Shown piece by piece: positions 56,419 through 64,000 of a DNA stretch of 64,000 nt. The notes under the pieces are model-generated. The model was not told where the DNA came from, made no database searches, and saw only the letters and a program-made list of their open reading frames with translations. The DNA is from Rhizoctonia solani. Lineage: Eukaryota; Basidiomycota; Agaricomycetes; Cantharellales; Ceratobasidiaceae. Location: positions 3,596,001 to 3,660,000 of the forward strand of contig NC_057373.1 of the NCBI RefSeq assembly GCF_016906535.1. The letters are read 5' to 3'. Position 1 is the first letter of the stretch. Every line of letters starts with the position of its first letter. Made by a program: the position numbers and the translations under genes.

Positions 56419-56920
56419 TTGAGATTCAGCCCATTCTTGCTCAACTATGGATGTGTACCTAGGCCAATGCTTGGGAGAACCAAGACAGTTGTGCATGGGG
56501 TGCACAAAGCAGTGCGTTATATCAAGTATGTGCTGAAGATAGCATGCTATACAATCATAAGATTTCACATGAGTCAAATGGTTAAATCAAAGCAACATGG
56601 GAGGCCATCACCCTTCAAGCAGGGTGACCAGGTATACATTAATACACAGAATATGCATGTACCAATTGGAAAACCCTGCAAGCTACTAGCACAATGAATT
56701 AGGGTGGCAGTAATTGATGGAGTTGTAAAGAAAGGAGCCACCTACCATGTGGAGCTCACAGAGGACCTTAGACAACATTTGGATCAAGCCAGTACTCCAT
56801 ATGTTGCTACTCAAGCTGCATCTATCTTATGTCCTAGATATTGTCTGGGATGCCAAGGGGGATGGCACTTGTGGGCACAAAGTACAGATGATAACCTGCA
56901 TAAGGCAGTGAACAAGTATC
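56419..56920 (+). pseudogene. Retrotransposon integrase C-terminal fragment
   Basis: The frame reads SPFLLNYGCVPRPM, then HGRPSPFKQGDQVYINTQNM, and after one in-frame TGA at 56,695-56,697 continues VIDGVVKKGATYHVELTEDL. This is the region between the integrase core and the C-terminus of a Gypsy-type Pol. No catalytic core is attached. It ends directly at the TGTCATGAGCC end of the next LTR, so the following element probably inserted into or beside it. Confidence 0.7.
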
Positions 56921-58349
56921 TGTCATGAGCCACACCCCTATTGTGCCCTCTATTCACATACCAGGGCACTCATGGTACACACTACAGCCACCGGAAACAC
57001 GCATATACTCGCACTTATGCACTCAGAACCCCCAGGTTCCCACATATAAGAGACTTATGGTCAACATGGCTGGACTTAGTGATATTCTCTAAGTCCAGGT
57101 CACATGACCTTCCCCCCTCCAGTCCTTTATCAAATACTATACTAAACTACTACGGATTTGAGGTGGGGGGGGGGATGACATAATCTCTTCTATAATAATA
57201 TAATATTCAGACCTTGCCTGCAGGCTCCCTTAACATTGGCCCACAGCTAGGGGGGCAGGGGGAGTGCAACGTCCCCCAGCAACTTATATTATTAATATAT
57301 CACTGTGCATCATATATACTCTATATATCTTTGACAGTGGATATATATGGTAATAACCCCTCCAGATATGGGTTATGACATTGAAAACAAGCTGCTTACC
57401 TATACCCAGTATATATATACATATATATGTGTATATGTATTGCCTATAGGTGATGTAGGGATGACTAATGCCCCTACACCAATGATGCACAACATATTGT
57501 CCCAACAACACAACTTCAGATTACCATTTATGGTAACTCACCTTCCTAATTAGGAAAGAGACATAACTTGAAGAAGACTTTCAAGACAAATAGAGACTAA
57601 GCAACCTAGACTTACCAAAAATGGCAATCCCCTTTCCAAATTAGGAAAGAAGATGAAATGGATGGATGACTAAGCTTAGTCAGCTGAACTCTGATGAGTC
57701 AGCAACCAGATCACATGATCAACTCATGAATGACAAATCAACTATGACCAAGCATAATGACAAATGCTTAGTCATCAAGTACTACCTGCACTGCCACAAT
57801 CACATAATGATGGCTGTGCTTGATCTCTGGGTAAAACCAGGCCAGATTGGGGAATAGGATTACCATATAAGGAAATTGGATGAGTCATACTTATATTGTG
57901 GCTGTGCATGCCAAAAGTATGAGTCATACTTAAGCAGTGTTCCACGTGATCATGTGCTAAAAATAGAACCAACTCCGCCAAGACCTCACCTCACTGGTGT
58001 ATTTCTTGGCATCTGATTGGCTAATCAAGCACTGCCACATGGTTCTTTGACTCATACTGCTTCTTGAGGCTGTGCTACAGCTCTGAGAGGCTGTGCTTCT
58101 ATTTGAAATATGTATATAGACCCAAGTGATGCCCAGGTATATATAGGGGCAGAACAAGCTGCTTAGAAAGCCAGCTTGTTTTCCCTTGTCTTACAACCTA
58201 TAGGGACAAGCAGGTGCTGCTACACCTGAAAAAGAGCAACTGAGTGATTAATTTCAAATTCAACTATCAACAACTGTCAACAAAGGGTCTCCACTGACTC
58301 TTATATCTGATTTGTGATAAGAAGTACTATCAGAGTCTTCTCATCACCT
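56921..58349 (+). repeat. 5' LTR of the near-complete Gypsy element
   Basis: The left end TGTCATGAGCCACA (56921-56934) is identical to the 14 bases at 63,987-64,000, where the 3' LTR starts after a polypurine tract. That fixes the left boundary. The right boundary is a guess: ..CTCATCA at 58,349 is followed closely by TGGACCCTAGGTG, which could be a primer-binding site. Inside are an AT microsatellite (about 57,408-57,440), a G-run near 57,165, and TATA boxes (GTATATAG at about 58,110, GGTATATATAGGGG at 58,136). An 8-bp inverted repeat ACAAGCTG/CAGCTTGT lies in the likely leader. Confidence 0.6.
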
Positions 58350-58523
58350 GGACCCTAGGTGTCCATTGCTTTACTTGCAAACAGCTAAAGACCTCTTTGT
58401 GGGTTGCGCTATTTTGCTCTGATCAATAGAAGCTCTTTGAGTATTCTATTTGAAGAAGATACTGAGGTATCATTGATTATCAATTAAGATAGCCTTATCT
58501 TAAAGAACCACTTCTTGAAACAC

Positions 58524-60500
58524 ATGTCTGCCACTCCTGAACCTGACAGTCCCACAGGGGGTACAGATATTAGAAGAAACCCTAGTAGAACCAGTTGATC
58601 TTCAACCTTTGATGAAGGACCAGCAAGAAGGAGGGGAATCTCAGGAACCTCATCTGTAGGAACGTCTAGAGCCTCTTCTACTACCTATACAGCAAGGGGA
58701 CCATCTGTCATGCCAGGATCAATGCCTGGCTCTGAGGATGAAACTACTGTGATTGAGGATGATAGTACAGTAGAAAACCCTAGCATTATGATTACTGACA
58801 CTTCTAGCTTGGAACCCATAGTAGTGCAGGATACACCTCCTACACTACCAGCCACTCATAACCAGCCTTCCAACAGATCTTCTGTCACTATAGAAGACAT
58901 TACTGCCCAGGAAGGGGATACCACTCTTAGGAGACACAACCTTACTGGTACCACCATAAGACAACCAAGAACAAGAAGCACTTCCAATATGGGATACCAT
59001 GAAACAGCCCTACAGAGCATCCCTGCATCCATTACATCTAGTAGGAGAACAAGCCCTGTAGAGCTTGACCAAAAGCTTGGGGAACCAACACTGGGTCACC
59101 AACCAACAGCATTAATTGCACACCAGCCACAACCCCAGATACCTATGCAGGGGTTACCTATATCCAGGGCTGCTATAACTGAATATGAGGCCAAGAGCCA
59201 TCAGGTGATGCCTCAAGTCAGGGTAGAAGCAGCCATCAGCAGTGCCATCAATGATATTAAAGATGACATTGCCTTGAAGATGGGCCCTATCAAATACATA
59301 CATGCTAATAGCTCTGAAAGTGCAGCTGCCCTGAGACAAGTAGGCAGAGATGTAGCAGACCTCAACCTGCAGACCAACTATATAAGAAGGAAATTAGGTG
59401 AAGTCTCTGAGGAACAAAGAGCAGCTCAAACAGCCCATAACCACCTGGCAAATCAAGTAGAGGATCTACAAGACAAGGTGGATGCATTGCCTCAACTCTT
59501 TCAGGATGTACAATCTAGGATAGCTACCATGGAGGAAAGACTTTTGGAAGCAATTTTGGAGGTAGACAGGAAGATAGGACTACCTAAAGAACCAGAGCCA
59601 GAAGGAACTGAGACTGAAAGCAACAGTGAGGAAGAAGATGGTGATAGTCTTCATCTCTCTAGACAAAGACAGTCCTCTCCAGCCAGAAGAACCTCCATTC
59701 CAAAAGAAGCCAGACTTAAACAGCCAAATGCCTTCAATGGAAAAAGAGGTACTGAAGCTGAAACATTCATCATGAAGATGGAAATGTATTTCAAAGAGTA
59801 CCCTGGTACCTTCACGGATGAGAGAAAGATCAGGGCCACCTTAACCAATATGGGAGAAGGTGAACCAGTCAAATGGGCCAGTCCCCTGATGCAGAAGCAT
59901 CTCAGTGATGAACCTCATGAGTACCTTACCTCCTGGAATGCATTCACAGCAGCATTCCTACTCAACTTCAGTGATCCATCCAAAAGGGATAGGGCTATTA
60001 GGGAAATCAATAGCCTAAAACAAACTGGATCAGCACAAATTTATGCCAGTCAATTCCAAATTTTAAAGGAAGATCTTGATTGGGATAAGAAAGCTCTCAT
60101 TGACACCTTCAAAAAGGGACTCAAGATCAACCTGCAGTCAGAATTGATTTGCATGAAGATCACTACTCCTGAAATTGACAACTACTCTTTAGAGCAAATC
60201 ATTGAAGTAGCCATCAGGACTGATGACATTCTTCAACAGGCAGCTTCAATCAAGGACACTACTACACCACCTAGTATCCTAAAGAAAGGAAAGACCAACA
60301 ACTATAGACCTACAGAGAGGTTCCCTGCAGAGGCTTTTCTGAGGAGAAGCCAAGCAGGTGAATGCCCAAAATGTGGGAGCAAGACTCACAGGCTAAAACA
60401 ATGCCCTGAGAAATTCTACAAACCTGACCCAGTACTGGGAAAGAGAGGGACAGAGAAAAGGATAGAGGAGGATTGTGAATCCATAGAATCAAAAAATTAA
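58524..60500 (+). pseudogene. Gypsy gag with one premature stop
   Basis: The frame from the ATG at 58,524 is open except for a TGA at codon 25 (58,596-58,598). Past it the same frame runs to the stop at 60,498-60,500, with an internal ATG at 58,710 that could start a 596-residue product. The N-terminal third is Ser/Thr-rich and disordered. A coiled-coil-like segment follows, then the retrotransposon Gag core (FIMKMEMYFKEYPG, EYLTSWNAFTAAF) and near the end one zinc knuckle CPKCGSKTHRLKQC (CX2CX4HX4C). Gag packages the element RNA. Whether the shorter product is functional is unknown. Confidence 0.85.
60491..60497 (+). other. Probable -1 ribosomal frameshift site
   Basis: A AAA AAT, in the gag frame, fits the X XXY YYZ slippery rule and lies directly before the gag stop TAA (60,498-60,500). 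Slipping back one base opens the pol frame, which has no stop between about 60,478 and its ATG at 60,518. This would make a Gag-Pol fusion. Pol could instead start at its own ATG. No downstream pseudoknot was tested. Confidence 0.6.
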
Positions 60501-60517
60501 CAAGGGCCTCTGTAACC

Positions 60518-63500
60518 ATGTCAGAGACTCCCCTAGAACCCTCAGAGGATAGTGATGAAGTGTATATTATGAAAGGAACAAATGATACTCTATCCACTTA
60601 CACTTCCATTGAGGGAATCATGGACCCTATTAAAACACTTATTGACTCTGGCTCTTCACAAAACTTCATGGATATTACCTTTGCTAGGAACCTCAAGATT
60701 CCTTTGATTGAACTCCACTCCCCTAGGACAGTCATAGCCATTGATGGGAAAGAAGTAGAAGAAAAAATTCAATATAAGGCCATCTTAAACCTTATCATTG
60801 AAGGAAGAACTTTCAGACAGACCTTTTATGCTATGCCACTAGGAGATACTCCACTCATCCTAGGTCTCTCCTGGCTAAGAGAAGCCAACCCTACCATCTG
60901 CTGGAGGGATTTCTCATTAAGCTATAAGGATGAGGAACCTATAAAAGGAAAACTGGCAGAGATACTGGAACTCCCTTCTGAGATAGAAGACTTCCAAGAT
61001 GTATTCTCTGAAGAGCTCTTTAAACAACTCCCTCAACACAGATCCTTTGATTGCTCCATTAACTTCAAGGGAGGGAGTGAACTTCCAAAACCTGCTAAAG
61101 CCTATCCCATGTCTCCAGCAGAGTCCAAAGCCATGAAGGAATATATGGAAAAGGAACTATTGGATGGGAAAATTGAACCAAGTCACTCTCCTATTGCTTC
61201 CCCATGCTTCTTTGTGAGGAAAGCTGATGGGGGACTGAGACTAGTAGTGGACTATAGGAAGATCAATGACATCACCATCACAGATCAATTCCCCATGCCC
61301 TTGCAGTCTGACCTTCTAGAAAAGGTCAAGGATGCCAAGATTTTCTCCAAACTTGATCTGAAGTCAGGATACAATAACATCAGGATCAAGGCAGGAGAGG
61401 AATGGAAAACTGCTTTCAGCACAAAGGATGGTCTCTTTCATTATTGTGTGATGCCCTTTGGTTTGAGAAATGCCCCTCAAATCTTCCAGAGGTTGATGAA
61501 TCATATTTTCCATGACATGATTGATGTGTCAGTGATTATCTACTTAGATGATATACTGATCTACTCTAGGAATAGAGAAGAACACACCAAACATCTCAGG
61601 GAAGTACTTAGAAGAATCAGGGACAACAACCTATACCTGAAACTTGCAAAGTGCCTAATCTACACCACTGAAGTGACCTATATTGGCATTGTGATTACCC
61701 CAGAAGGTATCTCCATGGAGAAAGAAAAGATCAAGGCAGTACAGGAATGGAAGGAACCTAAGACTGTCAAGCAACTGCAGTCTTTCATAGGATTTGCCAA
61801 CTTCTACAGACACTTTATCAAGGACTTCAGCACTATTGTAAAACCCCTAACTCTACTTACCAGGCAGGAAGTAAAGTGGAAGTGGGGTGAAGCTGAACAG
61901 CAAGCCTTTGATAGAGTCAAGGAGGAAATTGGAAAGGACCCAGTACTTATTCACCCTGATGCCCAGAAACCTTACTTCTTAGAAACTGATGCCTCTGGAG
62001 TAGCTATGGGTGCTGTCCTTAGCCAAAGACACACTGATGGCTACCTACACCCTATTGCCTTCCTATCCAAGAGCTTTGATGATGCCCAGACCAACTATGA
62101 CACACATGACAAGGAGTTACTAGCCATCATTACTTCCCTGGAACATTGGAGACTTTTCCTGGAAGGCACAACTGAGCCCATCACAGTCTACACTGATCAC
62201 AAAAACCTGGAATACTGGAAGACAGCTCACACCTTCAACAGGCAACATGCAAGGTGGTACCAAATCCTGGCACCCTTCAACTTCAACATTGTCTACAGAC
62301 CTGGAAAGATGTCTGAAAAGCCTGATGCCCTATCAAGAAGACCTGATCACTTAGACATTCCCAACAAGGAACAGATAATGATTGATCCTAAACACTTCCT
62401 GGTAATGAAGGCAGAGGTAACAACAGACATTATTTCTCAGATCAGAGAGGCTCAGGATGAAGACAAGTCAATTCAAACACTGATTGCCACTGTCAAACAC
62501 AAGGAAGAACTTCCTCCTAGTGTAGCAAAACAATTTACTAAATACCAATGGAAAGAAGAACTCCTATGGTATGAGGAAAGAATCTTTGTACCAGACAGCA
62601 AGGCTATCAGACTTGAACTCCTAGAACAGTACCATGACTCCCCCATTGCTGGCCACCAAGGGCAAGCACGTACTTTGGAACTCCTGTCAAGAGATTACTA
62701 TTGGCCAGGAATGAAAGCCCAAGTAAACAGATATGTGGAATCATGTGAAAACTGTCAAAGGAGTAAAGGCCACAAACATACAGTCCCCATAAGACCACTA
62801 CCTATTCCAAGCAGGCCCTGGGAGGATATTGCCTATGACATGACAGTCAAACTTCCACTATCCAATGGATATGACAGTATTCTAGTGGTAATAGACCGCT
62901 TCTCAAAGCAGGCCCATTTCATTCCTTGCATAGAAAAAACCAATGCTAAGGAAACGGCTGAAATCTTTATCAAGGAAGTATGGAAACTGCATGGTACCCC
63001 TAGGACAACAATCTCAGATAGAGGCAGAGTATTCAACAATGAATTCCAAAGGGCCTTATATGAGAAATTGGGAATAAAACCTCTATACTCTACTGCTTAT
63101 CACCCTGAGACAGATGGCCTGGCAGAAAGAACAAACCAATGGTTAGAGGGATTCTTGTGCAGCTACTGCAACTATGCACAAGATGATTGGGCAAAGTGGC
63201 TACCTATAGCTGAGTTCTGTCACAACAATCAAGTCAACTCTACAACTGGCAAATCAGCCTTTGAGACAGTGTATGGAATGCACCCAAAATGGAATATTGC
63301 ACCTACCACCTCCAATGTACCACATGCAGAAGACATGACCAAACAGATGGAACTAATCTGGGATGCAGTCAAGGCCTCCATGGAGTTCCACAAAGCAAAG
63401 GAAAAGGCACCCAGACAGGAATACAAAGTAGGAGATAAAGTGTGGCTAATGACCACCAACATCCAAACAAAGAGACCTGCAAAGAAGCTGGACAACAAAA

Positions 63501-63964
63501 AAGCTGGACCCTTCACTATTGCTGAAAAGATCTCATCCTATGCTTACAGACTAGACCTTCCTAACACCATAAAAATCCACAATGTCTTCCATCTCAACCT
63601 CCTGGCTCCCTTCAAAGAGGACACTGACTTCCACAGAAGACAAGTGAAACCTCCCCCCATCATAACAGAGGAAGGAGAAGAGGAGTATGAAGTGGAAAAG
63701 ATTGTGGCATGGAGACAGGACAAAGAAGGGCTGAGATATCAGGTCAGATGGAAAGGATATGATGAGCTAGAGGATACCATGGAGAGGGCTGAAAAGATTG
63801 CCCAACTGCCTGAGATCATGGAGAGATTCAAAAAGGAGTTCCCTAATGGGCCTCTACCTCCTGAAATCAAAACCCCAGGAAAGAAAAAGAAGACAATAAA
63901 GGGGAAATCTGCTTATATGAGTGTGTCTCACTCTAACAGATATGCACCTCTTCAAGTCCCCTAA
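60518..63964 (+). CDS. Gypsy chromovirus-type Pol polyprotein
   Basis: One open frame of 1,148 aa contains the whole Gypsy order. The aspartic protease has LIDSGSSQNF with D43. Reverse transcriptase carries YLDD at 342-345 after ADGGLRLVVDYRKIN. RNase H has LETDASG with D491. The integrase has a zinc finger (HQGQ..YYWPG..CENC) and a core triad D774, D834 and E870 with D-35-E spacing. A C-terminal chromodomain starts near residue 1053. This order and the chromodomain place it in the chromovirus branch of Ty3/Gypsy, related to Tf1/sushi. The chromodomain has EDTMER where the family usually has EDTWEP: Met at 1088 removes an aromatic residue. No frameshift or stop is seen, so Pol looks intact. 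Confidence 0.95.
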   Translation: MSETPLEPSEDSDEVYIMKGTNDTLSTYTSIEGIMDPIKTLIDSGSSQNFMDITFARNLKIPLIELHSPRTVIAIDGKEVEEKIQYKAILNLIIEGRTFRQTFYAMPLGDTPLILGLSWLREANPTICWRDFSLSYKDEEPIKGKLAEILELPSEIEDFQDVFSEELFKQLPQHRSFDCSINFKGGSELPKPAKAYPMSPAESKAMKEYMEKELLDGKIEPSHSPIASPCFFVRKADGGLRLVVDYRKINDITITDQFPMPLQSDLLEKVKDAKIFSKLDLKSGYNNIRIKAGEEWKTAFSTKDGLFHYCVMPFGLRNAPQIFQRLMNHIFHDMIDVSVIIYLDDILIYSRNREEHTKHLREVLRRIRDNNLYLKLAKCLIYTTEVTYIGIVITPEGISMEKEKIKAVQEWKEPKTVKQLQSFIGFANFYRHFIKDFSTIVKPLTLLTRQEVKWKWGEAEQQAFDRVKEEIGKDPVLIHPDAQKPYFLETDASGVAMGAVLSQRHTDGYLHPIAFLSKSFDDAQTNYDTHDKELLAIITSLEHWRLFLEGTTEPITVYTDHKNLEYWKTAHTFNRQHARWYQILAPFNFNIVYRPGKMSEKPDALSRRPDHLDIPNKEQIMIDPKHFLVMKAEVTTDIISQIREAQDEDKSIQTLIATVKHKEELPPSVAKQFTKYQWKEELLWYEERIFVPDSKAIRLELLEQYHDSPIAGHQGQARTLELLSRDYYWPGMKAQVNRYVESCENCQRSKGHKHTVPIRPLPIPSRPWEDIAYDMTVKLPLSNGYDSILVVIDRFSKQAHFIPCIEKTNAKETAEIFIKEVWKLHGTPRTTISDRGRVFNNEFQRALYEKLGIKPLYSTAYHPETDGLAERTNQWLEGFLCSYCNYAQDDWAKWLPIAEFCHNNQVNSTTGKSAFETVYGMHPKWNIAPTTSNVPHAEDMTKQMELIWDAVKASMEFHKAKEKAPRQEYKVGDKVWLMTTNIQTKRPAKKLDNKKAGPFTIAEKISSYAYRLDLPNTIKIHNVFHLNLLAPFKEDTDFHRRQVKPPPIITEEGEEEYEVEKIVAWRQDKEGLRYQVRWKGYDELEDTMERAEKIAQLPEIMERFKKEFPNGPLPPEIKTPGKKKKTIKGKSAYMSVSHSNRYAPLQVP

Positions 63965-63966
63965 AG

Positions 63967-63986
63967 AGGCGCAAAAGGGGGGGCAA
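63967..63986 (+). promoter_or_regulatory. Polypurine tract
   Basis: The run GGCGCAAAAGGGGGGGCAA between the pol stop and the 3' LTR is the plus-strand primer site for reverse transcription. Confidence 0.75.
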
Positions 63987-64000
63987 TGTCATGAGCCACA
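63987..64000 (+). repeat. 3' LTR, first 14 bases
   Basis: TGTCATGAGCCACA is identical to the start of the 5' LTR at 56,921. The rest lies beyond the window. Confidence 0.85.

Noticed and set aside
57408..57440. Origin or centromere-like AT repeat
   Set aside because: It is a short TA/TG microsatellite inside the LTR of the Gypsy element.
1..64000. CRISPR array, bacterial operon or secondary-metabolite cluster
   Set aside because: No regularly spaced repeats; genes are intron-rich and eukaryotic; no PKS, NRPS or terpene synthase signatures.

Overview
The window reads as a nuclear contig of an intron-rich filamentous basidiomycete. Genes are split by many introns of about 45-65 nt with GT..AG ends, and their products (Rsc1-like, Atg4, Osh, Bcp1, Apc11, a CaM kinase, a GPR1/FUN34-type transporter) are fungal. 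The look of the retrotransposons and the gene structures suggests Agaricomycetes, perhaps a Rhizoctonia/Ceratobasidium-like fungus, but species is an inference. I rebuilt exons by eye from conserved protein frames. For 15 of the 16 host gene models the spliced length is an exact multiple of three with no internal stop; the 16th (47.3-48.2 kb) is probably incomplete.

Layout: 1-4.0 kb is a nest of solo LTRs of one family, one interrupted by a 173-bp element that recurs at 2.7 kb and carries a tRNA-like Pol III box pair. 4.5-7.2 kb holds an Rsc1-like bromodomain/BAH gene. 7.2-12.3 kb is gene-poor. 12.3-16.2 kb holds an acetate-transporter-family gene and a PSP1-domain gene. 16.2-22.4 kb is gene-poor and carries two MITE types. 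22.4-37.1 kb is gene-dense: BCP1, tRNase Z, HMG-box factor, uridine phosphorylase, peroxisomal 2,4-dienoyl-CoA reductase, APC11, PEBP, a Tom6-like small protein, a decayed hAT element and a Rab GTPase with a very large insert. 37.1-41.9 kb is gene-poor, with two more MITE copies. 41.9-52.2 kb holds a CaM kinase divergent from ATG4, a single-pass membrane protein and an ankyrin-PH-ORD oxysterol-binding protein. 52.2-64 kb is retrotransposon territory: a truncated minus-strand Gypsy element with its LTR, an integrase fragment, and an almost complete chromodomain Gypsy element running off the right edge.

The host genes are mostly housekeeping (chromatin, ubiquitin ligase, RNA processing, lipid transfer, autophagy, vesicle traffic, nucleoside and fatty-acid catabolism) and do not form an obvious pathway cluster. 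Two head-to-head pairs, DECR2-like/APC11 (108 bp apart) and CaMK/ATG4 (102 bp apart), probably share promoters. I see no CRISPR array, rRNA or convincing canonical tRNA gene, and no secondary-metabolite cluster.

The most unusual items are the 173-bp TG..CA element with 5-bp target duplications and a tRNA-like module, the Rab protein with about 230 extra residues between its G4 and G5 motifs, and several non-autonomous DNA elements with clean ends.
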